From Janthinobacterium sp. 1_2014MBL_MicDiv (GTDB lineage Bacteria; Pseudomonadota; Gammaproteobacteria; Burkholderiales; Burkholderiaceae_D): a stretch of 64,000 nt of DNA. Position 1 is the stretch's first letter, and the number at the start of each line of letters is the position of its first letter. This document shows positions 32,737 through 40,553 of the stretch, one piece after another. The position numbers and the translations under genes are program-made. The DNA is taken from assembly GCF_001865675.1 (NCBI RefSeq), contig NZ_CP011319.1:3906001-3970000 (forward strand), read 5' to 3'. The notes below the pieces were generated by a model. The model ran no database searches. It saw only the letters and a program-made list of their open reading frames with translations, and was not told the origin of the DNA.

Positions 32737-34980
32737 ATGAATCAGTTGATTTCCTCCATCGCCGACCGCGCCAAGGTGCTGCTGGTCAGCAGTTCGCCGA
32801 ACGATGTGCGCGAACTGCTGTATGTGCTGGACCGGCACAACCTGGGCACCGGGCTTGCCGGCGATATCGATGAGGGCGTGGAACTGGCGTCCGGGGGCAC
32901 GGACCTGATCCTGCTCGACGCGGCGCTGGCGGGCACGAATATCGGCGCCACCTGCATGCGGCTGCGCAATGCGGGCGGGCGCCACAGCGTGCCCCTGCTG
33001 CTGATGTCGGCCACCCCCAGCGCCGAGGAACAGGGCCGCAGCGTGGGCGCCGGCGCCAGCGACTACATCCGCATGCCCTTCAATGCGCGCGACGTGGCGG
33101 AAAAAATCCTCATGGAACTGGCGCTGCACAAGGCCGAGGCGCCCGCCGCCCGGCCCCTGGCCGACACCGCCACGCCGCCGCGGCCCCTGCATCCGCAGAC
33201 GCTGGAAGTCAATTACCATTCGATCCTGGCCGGCTCGCCCGATGCCGTGCTGCTGTTCGACATCGACAACAAGCTGCTGATCGACGCCAATCACCTGGCC
33301 GAAGAGCTGTTCGGCTTGCCGCTGGCGGAATTGCTGCAAGGCGGCATGGAGCAACTGTTCCCGCAGACGCAGGACGATGGCCTGTCATCGCCGCAATTGC
33401 TCGATGAAAAGATCCGCGAGACCCTGCAGGGCAAGATCGTCGTCTTCCGCGCCACTTGCTGCCATCGCGACGGCCACCCCATCGCCTGCGAGCTGCGCCT
33501 GATGCGCCTGTCCGTGCCGGGTCGCCAGCTCGTGCATGCGCGCATCATCGACTTGACCGAACGCAACCTGGCCGAAGCGATGCGCTCGGGCCAGAGCGCC
33601 TTGCTGGAAATGGTCGCCAAGGGCGCGCCGCTGATTCCCACGCTGAACCAGCTGCTGCTGCTGATCGAAGGCCAGTCGCGCGGCGTCTACTGCTCCATCA
33701 TGCTGCTCGACGACGACGGGCGCCACATGCACAGCGCGGCAGGCCCCAGCCTGCCGCCCGACTACATGGCCCTGCTCGAAGGCGTGGAAATCGGCCCCGG
33801 CGTGGGCTCCTGCGGCACCGCCATGTTCCGACGCGAGCCGGTGGTGGTCAGCGACATCATGCACGACCCGCTGTGGGCGCCCTACCGCGAGCTGGCCGCG
33901 CCATTCGGCTTGCGCGCCTGCTGGTCGCGCCCCATCTTCGGCCAGGATGGCAGCGTGCTCGGCTCGTTCGCCATGTATTACCGCGAAGTACGCAGCCCCG
34001 ACGCCCACGACCAGGGCTTGATCGACGCGGCCACCGACCTGGCCGGCATCGCCATCGGCCGCATGCGCCATGAACGCGAGCTGCAGCGCCACCGCGCCCA
34101 CCTGGAGGAACTGGTGGCGGAACGCACGGCGGCATTGACGCAGGCCAAGGAACAGTCCGAACAGGTGAACCGCGAATTGGCGGCCGCGCTGGACAACCTG
34201 TCCATCACGCAAGAGGAACTGGTGCGGCGCGACAAGCTGGCGGCGCTGGGGGCCCTAGTGGCCGGCATCGCGCATGAACTCAATACGCCGATCGGCAACG
34301 GCCTCGTGGTGGCCACCACGATGGCCGAGCGCACGCGCGAAATCCAGGCCAGCTTCCACGACGGCTTGCGCCGCTCGGAACTCGACGCCTACCTGACCCA
34401 GGCGGGCGAGGCGGACGCCATCATGCTGCGCAACCTGCAGCGGGCCGCCGACCTCGTCTCAAGCTTCAAGCAGATCGCCGTCGACCGCGCCAGCTCGCAG
34501 CGCCGCCACTTCCTGTTGCGCCAGTTCATCGCCGAACTGATGCTGCCGATGTCGACGCCGCTGAAGGCCGCCGGCCTGAGCCTGAAGCAGGACGTGCCCG
34601 ACGGCCTGGCCATGGACAGCTATCCCGGCCCGCTGGGCCAGGTACTGAGCAACCTGCTGGAAAATTGCCTGCGCCACGCATTCGAGGGCCGCAGCGGCGG
34701 CAGCATCACGCTCACGGCGCGCGGCAGCGACGATGGCCAGGGCATCACCGTGTCCATCGCCGACACGGGCGTGGGCATCACGGCCGACGACCTAACGCAC
34801 ATCTACGACCCCTTCTTCACGACCAAGCTCGGCTCGGGCGGTTCGGGCCTGGGCCTGCACGTGGCGCACAACATCGTCACGGGCGTGCTGGGCGGCCATA
34901 TCGACGCCAGCAGCAGCCCCGCCGGCACCACCTTCACCCTGCAGCTGCCCGCCGTGGCGCCGCAGTCGCCCGCCCCCTGA
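32737..34980 (+). CDS. Hybrid sensor histidine kinase (degenerate receiver-PAS-GAF-HisKA-HATPase)
   Basis: A soluble 747-residue kinase with no membrane helix. Residues 1-135 look like a receiver (LILLDAAL with Asp61), but the usual acidic pair after the first strand is replaced by SSSPND and the conserved Lys near the end by IRMP, so it may be a pseudo-receiver. A PAS domain (about 160-270; HSILAGSPDAVLLFDIDNKLLIDAN) and a GAF domain (about 300-440; GPGVGSCGTAMFRREPVVVSDI) follow, then a coiled coil. The kinase core has IAHELNTPIGNG with His513, and the ATPase boxes NLLENCLRHAF, DTGVGI and GSGLGLHVAHNIV. No cognate regulator is adjacent. Confidence 0.88.
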   Translation: MNQLISSIADRAKVLLVSSSPNDVRELLYVLDRHNLGTGLAGDIDEGVELASGGTDLILLDAALAGTNIGATCMRLRNAGGRHSVPLLLMSATPSAEEQGRSVGAGASDYIRMPFNARDVAEKILMELALHKAEAPAARPLADTATPPRPLHPQTLEVNYHSILAGSPDAVLLFDIDNKLLIDANHLAEELFGLPLAELLQGGMEQLFPQTQDDGLSSPQLLDEKIRETLQGKIVVFRATCCHRDGHPIACELRLMRLSVPGRQLVHARIIDLTERNLAEAMRSGQSALLEMVAKGAPLIPTLNQLLLLIEGQSRGVYCSIMLLDDDGRHMHSAAGPSLPPDYMALLEGVEIGPGVGSCGTAMFRREPVVVSDIMHDPLWAPYRELAAPFGLRACWSRPIFGQDGSVLGSFAMYYREVRSPDAHDQGLIDAATDLAGIAIGRMRHERELQRHRAHLEELVAERTAALTQAKEQSEQVNRELAAALDNLSITQEELVRRDKLAALGALVAGIAHELNTPIGNGLVVATTMAERTREIQASFHDGLRRSELDAYLTQAGEADAIMLRNLQRAADLVSSFKQIAVDRASSQRRHFLLRQFIAELMLPMSTPLKAAGLSLKQDVPDGLAMDSYPGPLGQVLSNLLENCLRHAFEGRSGGSITLTARGSDDGQGITVSIADTGVGITADDLTHIYDPFFTTKLGSGGSGLGLHVAHNIVTGVLGGHIDASSSPAGTTFTLQLPAVAPQSPAP

Positions 34981-35029
34981 CGCCCAGGCACGCTACAATG
35001 CGGGCACGCTTTTCTTTCGGAGCACTGCC

Positions 35030-35224
35030 ATGAAATACCTGATCGCGGCCAGCCTGCTGCTGGCCTGCACCTGCGCGTCGGCCGGACCTGCCCCCTGGTA
35101 CCAGTGGCGCAGCAAGGTCGACGGCACCCTGTCCTGCGCCCAGTCGACGCTGGGATTTGGCTGGGAGCTGGCCTCGGGACCGTACAAAGATAGCCGTTGC
35201 GAAAAACCGGCGCTTGTTAAATAA
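35030..35224 (+). CDS. Small secreted protein of unknown function
   Basis: A 64-residue protein with a clear signal peptide (MKYLIAASLLLACTCASAGP, cleavage expected after ASA). The mature part of about 45 residues has two Cys, in LSCAQSTL and SRCEKPAL, that could form a disulfide, and aromatic residues near its start (PWYQWRSK). CGGAG lies 9 bases before the ATG. It is not recognised as a named family. It is flanked by the sensor kinase and the phasin gene on the same strand. Confidence 0.7.
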   Translation: MKYLIAASLLLACTCASAGPAPWYQWRSKVDGTLSCAQSTLGFGWELASGPYKDSRCEKPALVK

Positions 35225-35340
35225 TGGGGTCATAACAACACGGGGAACCGGCTTGATTGCTTAAAGAATTAGCGATGGCAATGCGGCGTCGAAAGAGTAT
35301 GGAACGATAAGAACGTATCTATTCAAACCGAGGAGACCAC

Positions 35341-35952
35341 ATGTTTACGAATCCCGAACAATTCGCATCGGCCACCAAGGCCCTGTTTGAATTCCAGCTG
35401 ATGACCTTCAATACCCTCACCACCAAGGCCGTGCAAGGCGTGGAACAGGTGCTGGCGCTGAACATGGCCACCGCCAAGTCCGGCATCGCGGATGGCATCG
35501 CCGCTGGCAAGGAAATCAGCCAGGCCAAGGATCCGAAGGCCGCCATGGCTGCCGCCGCCGCCCAGCTGCAACCGGGCGTGGCCGGCGCGAAAGCGTATAA
35601 ACAGCAACTCGACGACATCATCAAGGAAATCCACACGGAATTCACCACGGCCGCCGAAGCCCACGTGGCCGAAGCGAAAAGCAATTTGAGCGCGCTGATC
35701 TACGACGTGACGAAAAACGTGCCGCCGGGCTCGGAAAACGCCGTCGCCATCGTCAAGGCCGCCATCGACAACGCCTTCCTCGGCTACGAGCAAGTCACCA
35801 AGGCGACGAAACAGGCCGTGAAAACGGTGGAAGAGCAGATCGCCAAGGCCAGCGCGCAAGTGGCGCAGGCCACGGAAAAGGCGACGGCCGGCGCCACCGC
35901 CGCGGCTGAAAAAGCAGCGCCTGCCGCCAAGCCCAAGGCGACTAAAAAGTAA
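35341..35952 (+). CDS. Phasin (PHB granule-associated protein)
   Basis: An amphipathic helical protein that coats polyhydroxybutyrate granules. The 203-residue product starts MFTNPEQFASATKALFEFQLMTFNTLTTKAVQGVEQVLALN, the Phasin_2 pattern. It continues as long Ala-rich helices (LQPGVAGAKAYKQQLDDIIKEIHTEFTTAAEAHVAEAKSNL) and ends in a Lys/Ala/Pro-rich tail (KPKATKK). GAGGAG lies upstream of the ATG. No PHB synthase genes are in the window. The palindromic repeat that follows may act as a 3' structure for this mRNA. Confidence 0.92.
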   Translation: MFTNPEQFASATKALFEFQLMTFNTLTTKAVQGVEQVLALNMATAKSGIADGIAAGKEISQAKDPKAAMAAAAAQLQPGVAGAKAYKQQLDDIIKEIHTEFTTAAEAHVAEAKSNLSALIYDVTKNVPPGSENAVAIVKAAIDNAFLGYEQVTKATKQAVKTVEEQIAKASAQVAQATEKATAGATAAAEKAAPAAKPKATKK

Positions 35953-35957
35953 GCGAT

Positions 35958-36054
35958 GTAGGTAGGATTAGCGCGGCAACGCCGCGCGTAATCCGACGCA
36001 TTGTTGGCGCCAATGGTGATGTCGGGTTACGCGCGCAGCGCTAACCCGACCTAC
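35958..36054. repeat. 97-bp palindromic repeat between phasin and regulator genes
   Basis: The outer arms GTAGGTAGGATTAGCGC (from 35958) and GCGCTAACCCGACCTAC (ending 36054) are near-complementary. Two inner stem-loops add GCGGCAACGCCGC and GCGCGCAGCGC. Its right end includes the stop codon of the convergent regulator (TAG on the minus strand at 36051-36053). Related TAGGTCGGGTTAGCGC-type elements are, from general experience, common between genes in many proteobacteria. Confidence 0.75.
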
Positions 36055-36698
36055 AACCCGGCGGACGACACATCCACCGGCATGATCCTGTACACGCAGC
36101 GCCTGCCTCCCTCCAGCAGGTATTCGCTGCGTTCCACCGTGCAGTCGCCCCCCAGTACCCGTTGAAAGATGGCCAGTTCCGAGCGGCAGAAATTCTGGCA
36201 TGCCGTGGCGGCCGCGCAGATGGGACAATGGTTTTCCACCAGTAACACGCTGCCATCGTCCTGCGCCTCGGCATGGGCCATGTAGCCCTCGCCATCGCGC
36301 GCCTGGGCCAGGGACTCCACCCTTTGCGCCAGATCAAGCCGCACGTCGACCAGCTTGCCATACGCGGCTTCGCTGCTGCGTTCGCGCGCGCTGATCAGCT
36401 TATCCAGTCCCTCGTCGCCAAACAGGGCTTGCACTTGCGCGATCAATTCCACGGTCAGGTCGGCATGGCGGTCGGGAAAGCGCGCATGGCCCGCCGGCGT
36501 CAATTGCCAGCGCCGCGACGGCCGCCCTACCTTGTCGGCCACATCCTCGAACGCCACCAGCCCCTTGTCGCGCGCCGCTTCCAGCTGGCGCCGCGCACCC
36601 ATGGACGTGATATCGAGCAAGGCGGCCAGCTGCTGCGCCGTCTGCGGCCCGCGCATCTTCAGCAGGAACAGGCTCTGCTCCGACGTGCTGGCGTTCAT
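36051..36698 (-). CDS. SufR-like winged-helix regulator with C-terminal cysteine cluster
   Basis: A 215-residue regulator. The ATG at 36698 (MNASTSEQSLFLLKMRGPQTAQQLAALLDIT) is used. The N-terminal 80 residues are an ArsR/MarR-like winged helix (MGARRQLEAARDKGLVAFEDVADKVGRPSRRWQLTPAG). The C-terminal half resembles the SufR family and carries CPICAAATACQNFC (about residues 172-185), whose four Cys (one CxxC pair, then two more) could bind an iron-sulfur cluster. Its start overlaps the MFS gene's stop by 4 bp, so the two are one operon. The likely role is redox- or iron-responsive control; DNA targets are unknown. Confidence 0.82.
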   Translation of the reverse strand: MNASTSEQSLFLLKMRGPQTAQQLAALLDITSMGARRQLEAARDKGLVAFEDVADKVGRPSRRWQLTPAGHARFPDRHADLTVELIAQVQALFGDEGLDKLISARERSSEAAYGKLVDVRLDLAQRVESLAQARDGEGYMAHAEAQDDGSVLLVENHCPICAAATACQNFCRSELAIFQRVLGGDCTVERSEYLLEGGRRCVYRIMPVDVSSAGL

Positions 36699-37912
36699 GC
36701 CACCGCCTTCGCCTCGCCGACACCGGCCAACTGGCGACGCCAGGCCGCCATGCGCCAGGCGGCCCAGGCTGCCGAGCAGGCGCCGGCGACGAGGATCAAT
36801 CGCGTATCGATCAGGGTCAGCACGGAGCCGCTGAGGGCGACGACGATGTTGGCGATGCAAAAGGTGGTGGCCAGCAAGCCCATCACGGCGCCCTGCCCGT
36901 GCGCGCTGAAACGCTCGGCGCACCAGCCCTGTATCACCGTGTTGTACAGCGCATTCGGGATGCCGAACAGCACGATGGCGGCGATGCCGACCCAGATATT
37001 CCCCAACGCCAGGACTCCCACGGCCAGCGCCACGCCGCAGGCATACCAGCAGGCGCGCAGCAGCGGCGCGTGGCGGCTGGGGCCGCCTGCCAGCAAGAAG
37101 GTGATGGTCATCGTGCCGCACAGGCCGACATTCACCCAGGCAATCGCCTGCGCATTGTAGTTGGCCGTCTCGACCAGCCACAAGGGATAGAACTCATAGA
37201 AACTGGCCACGCCGCACGTCAACGCCAGCTGCACGATGAACAGGGTGCGCAGCTCGTCGTGGCGCAGCAGGTTCAGCGAATGCTGGTCGCGCGCCACCTG
37301 CCACCAGGACGTCGTCAGCAACGATGGCGTTTCGCGCGGCAAGCCGACGGCCACCAGCACGGCGACCAGCATCAGGGCGGCGGCGGCGATCCAGAACGGC
37401 ACCGTCACGCCCCACACGAGGGTCGCGCCGGCCAGGATCGGCCCCACCAGCCAGCCCAGGTAAAACGCGCCGTTCAGCCACGACATGGCGCGCAGGCGCA
37501 GCGGCCCCTGCAGCTGGTCGGCCAGCATGGCGCGCGCCACGGCGCCATTCCCTTCCAGCAAGCCGGTGATGAAACGGGCGACGATGAACAGCGGATAGGA
37601 CTGGATCACCAGCGCCCAGGCCGTGATGGCGTGGCCGATGGCGGCGCCCACGGCCGTGCGCATCAGCAGGGGACGGCGGCCATAGCGGTCCGACAGCGGT
37701 CCCAGCAAGGCCGAACCGATCAGCAAGCCCAGCGGATTGATGGTCAGCGCCAGGCCGAACAGCAGTTTCGATGGCAGGCCGAGGAAATTATTGAAGGCAT
37801 TCGGCGCCTCGGCCGCGAACAGCGGCGGCAAAATCGGATACGGCAGGGATGCGCCGATGGTCGACAGCAGCGCCAGCAGACAGGCGGCGGAGATCAATAT
37901 GATGTTTTTCAT
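36695..37912 (-). CDS. MFS transporter
   Basis: A 405-residue major facilitator with about 12 transmembrane helices. The ATG at 37912 (MKNIILISAACLLALLSTIGASLPYPILPPLF) is taken because the first helix starts there; the open frame upstream is not membrane-like. The loop 2-3 signature GPLSDRYGRRPLL is present, as is a motif-C-like segment (WLNGAFYLGWLVGPILAG) of drug:H+ antiporters. It is coupled by a 4-bp overlap to the SufR-like gene downstream. Substrate unknown. Confidence 0.9.
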   Translation of the reverse strand: MKNIILISAACLLALLSTIGASLPYPILPPLFAAEAPNAFNNFLGLPSKLLFGLALTINPLGLLIGSALLGPLSDRYGRRPLLMRTAVGAAIGHAITAWALVIQSYPLFIVARFITGLLEGNGAVARAMLADQLQGPLRLRAMSWLNGAFYLGWLVGPILAGATLVWGVTVPFWIAAAALMLVAVLVAVGLPRETPSLLTTSWWQVARDQHSLNLLRHDELRTLFIVQLALTCGVASFYEFYPLWLVETANYNAQAIAWVNVGLCGTMTITFLLAGGPSRHAPLLRACWYACGVALAVGVLALGNIWVGIAAIVLFGIPNALYNTVIQGWCAERFSAHGQGAVMGLLATTFCIANIVVALSGSVLTLIDTRLILVAGACSAAWAAWRMAAWRRQLAGVGEAKAVA

Positions 37913-38100
37913 GCAGCCTCTATCCGTTTCTTGATTATGTGTATATGGCAAGGCTACGTGGACAGCGCAGATAAGTAAACAAAAAAGTTTATTAATTGAG
38001 TGACGCCACTGCGTGTCCCCTGGAATCCTGCAACGCCTTGCTGCCGTGCATGGCATTGCGTCGGCTATCATTCCTGCTTACCACGTTGAACAGGGCACAT

Positions 38101-38805
38101 ATGACACTGTCGCAGATTGAAGATAGCCACGGCTTTTCTTACCCGCCACTCTATAAGCGGCTCGCCCAGGACGGCATGCTGGAGGTGGGCGAATACGGGC
38201 CGGACTGGTACCGCCTGGTATTTCCGACACTCAAGGAGCATCCTACCCTGCTGCTGCATGCGGACGACTTCGAATTGCTCAATGTAAAGGGCGTCGCTGA
38301 AGCGATGGAAGAGCTGGCAGACGCCGGCGACTACCGGCAGATCGACCCGGCCTTCCAGTTCATCCCGTTCGCGCAAACGGGCGCCGGCGACCATTACTGC
38401 TTCTTTGCTTCCCGCCAGCAGGACGGCGAGATGCCCATCGTGCTGCTGTGGCACGACCAGAATGAAGCCCAGTACCTGGCGAAGAACCTCCACGATTTCA
38501 TGTTTCACATGCTGCTCCATGCCATGGCCGACCAGGATACCTACAACGAGGTGAGCGACGAGGAATTCAGGGATCAGCTGGAAAAAACCCTGACCACGCA
38601 CGCGCGCTACCTGACGCCGCAGCAAGGCGAGGTATTGCAGGCGCTGCTGGCCAGGGACCTCATCGATTACGAGGTGCCGTTGCCGAAGGGACGCAAGGAG
38701 GTGCACCGGGGCTTGCTGACCGACATAGAACTCGCCAGGCTGCGCGAGCAATTCATTCCTTACGACAAGTTCGACAGCTATTTTGCCTACAGCACGGCTG
38801 GCTGA
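38101..38805 (+). CDS. SMI1/KNR4 (SUKH) family protein
   Basis: A 234-residue cytoplasmic protein. The start at ATG 38101 begins at the SUKH fold (MTLSQIEDSHGFSYPPLYKRLAQDGML). The typical FIPFAQTGAGDHYCFFASR and IVLLWHDQNEAQYLAKNLHDFMFHML follow. The frame is open upstream to 37996, but that part is not homologous. Many SUKH proteins are immunity proteins against contact-dependent or secreted nuclease toxins. No toxin, rhs or T6SS gene is adjacent, so this one is an orphan of unknown role. It precedes the nuclease-helicase pair by 95 bp. Confidence 0.8.
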   Translation: MTLSQIEDSHGFSYPPLYKRLAQDGMLEVGEYGPDWYRLVFPTLKEHPTLLLHADDFELLNVKGVAEAMEELADAGDYRQIDPAFQFIPFAQTGAGDHYCFFASRQQDGEMPIVLLWHDQNEAQYLAKNLHDFMFHMLLHAMADQDTYNEVSDEEFRDQLEKTLTTHARYLTPQQGEVLQALLARDLIDYEVPLPKGRKEVHRGLLTDIELARLREQFIPYDKFDSYFAYSTAG

Positions 38806-38900
38806 ACATAAAATCGCTGGGCAAGCGGCGGATGAAGGTTTAAACTGTATATAAACACAGTAAAACCCGTTACATTGCCGCTAGCCCTACTATTATTCCC

Positions 38901-40553
38901 ATGTTGAGAGTCCTGGAAAATCCCCTGTACTATCTGGATAATTTCCAGGATGTGCTGAACTGGATCGGCGCGCGCTATGCCGATCTGCTGAGCGCGGAAG
39001 AAACGCAATTCATCACCCAGTTCGGCACGCTGCCGCTGGCGTCACGCGCCCTGTTCGTGCGCCTCGTCATGCGCAAGGGCTGTCTGTTCCGCGCAAGCAA
39101 GCTCAACTACGACGAGATCGGCGACACGCGCGCCGCCGCCCTGCCCCTGCTGGCCTTGCACTGGGTGGCGGCCGATCCCGCCATCTCGCTCGACGAACTG
39201 TTCGAACTGCTGCTGAAAGGGGAAATCGGCCAGGCTTTCGGCCTCGCCGCGCCCCTGAAGGCGGCGCGCAAGGCCGAGCAGCTCGAAGCCTTGCGCGAGG
39301 CCCATGCGGAAGACAAGCCGTTTTCCGCCTGGTATCCGTCCTCGGACGACGTGCTGTACCGCATCGACAAGCAGGCCCTGTGCGACCGCCTGCGCCTGAT
39401 TTACTTTGGCAACTATCACCAGGACTGGTCGGAATTCGTGCTGTCCGACCTCGGCGTGTACCAATACGAAAAAGTGGAATTCTCGCCGCAGTCGCGCGGT
39501 TTCCGCACGCGCCAGGATATCGAACACTATGAAGTGCTGCACCAGTGCCGCGAACGCTACAACGACAGCGCGCCGGCCGACGAGGTGCTGCAGGAACTGG
39601 CGGCACTGCCCTTGTCGCAGGACAATACCTGGCTGCTAGGCCGCCGCGACAAGCTGCGCTTCCAGATCGCCCAGCACCTGGAAAAATGCCAGGACTGGCC
39701 CACCGCCTACCGAGCGTACGCCGATTGCCGCTATCCGGGCGCGCGCGCCCGCGCCATCCGCGTGCTGGAAAAGGATGAACAGCCGCAGGCGGCCTACGAC
39801 AGGCTGCTCATCGCCCTGGCGGCGCCGGAAAGCGAGGCGGAACAGCAATTACTGCTGCGCATGGCCCCCCGTTTGCGGCGCAAGCTGGGCCACGCCAGGC
39901 AGGCGGCCAGCGCGCCCGCCAGCGTCGAGCGCATCGACTTGCAACTGCCGTTTCCCCGCGAAGCATGCTATGTGGAAGGCGTGGTGCAAGCCCATCTGAG
40001 CCAAAGCGACGCGCCCGTGTATTACGTGGAAAATACCCTGATCAACTCGCTGTTCGGCCTGCTGTGCTGGCCCGCCATCTTCAAGGCCATCCCCGGCGCC
40101 TTCTTCCACCCGTTCCACCGGGGGCCGGCCGACTTGCACAGCGCCGACTTTTCCCTGCGCCGCAGCGCCGACTTCGCCGCCTGCCTGGCGCAGCTTGACG
40201 ACGGCAGCTACCGGACGGCCATCCGCGCCACGCATGCCGCCAAGCACGGCATCGTCTCGCCCTTCGTCAGCTGGGAGGTGCTCGACGATGGCTTGCTGGA
40301 ACTGGCGCTGGCCTGCATGCCGGCCGCGCACCTGAGGAAGGCGTTCGAACGCATCTTGCTCGATATCAAAAGCAACCGCAGCGGCTTGCCCGACCTGATC
40401 CAGTTCTGGCCGGCCGAACAGCGCTACCGCATGATCGAAGTCAAGGGTCCGGGCGACCGCCTGCAAGACAACCAGCAGCGCTGGATCGCATATTGCGCGC
40501 AGCACGCCATGCCCGTCAGCGTGTGCTACCTGCAATGGGAGGCGGCCGCGTGA
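38901..40553 (+). CDS. FAN1-like VRR-NUC structure-specific nuclease
   Basis: A homologue of the FAN1 interstrand-crosslink repair nuclease. The 550-residue product starts with the conserved region YYLDNFQDVLNWIGARYADLL and FVRLVMRKGCLFRASKLNYDEIGD (FAN1 winged-helix/SAP-like part). A TPR-like helical middle follows (YRAYADCRYPGARARAIRVLEKD). It ends with the VRR-NUC domain: LLDIKSNRSGLPDLIQFW and RYRMIEVKGPGDRLQDNQQRWIAYC (about residues 490-540), which give the PD-(D/E)xK catalytic set. It overlaps the downstream helicase gene by GTGA, and the partnership is widespread in proteobacteria. Confidence 0.92.
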   Translation: MLRVLENPLYYLDNFQDVLNWIGARYADLLSAEETQFITQFGTLPLASRALFVRLVMRKGCLFRASKLNYDEIGDTRAAALPLLALHWVAADPAISLDELFELLLKGEIGQAFGLAAPLKAARKAEQLEALREAHAEDKPFSAWYPSSDDVLYRIDKQALCDRLRLIYFGNYHQDWSEFVLSDLGVYQYEKVEFSPQSRGFRTRQDIEHYEVLHQCRERYNDSAPADEVLQELAALPLSQDNTWLLGRRDKLRFQIAQHLEKCQDWPTAYRAYADCRYPGARARAIRVLEKDEQPQAAYDRLLIALAAPESEAEQQLLLRMAPRLRRKLGHARQAASAPASVERIDLQLPFPREACYVEGVVQAHLSQSDAPVYYVENTLINSLFGLLCWPAIFKAIPGAFFHPFHRGPADLHSADFSLRRSADFAACLAQLDDGSYRTAIRATHAAKHGIVSPFVSWEVLDDGLLELALACMPAAHLRKAFERILLDIKSNRSGLPDLIQFWPAEQRYRMIEVKGPGDRLQDNQQRWIAYCAQHAMPVSVCYLQWEAAA

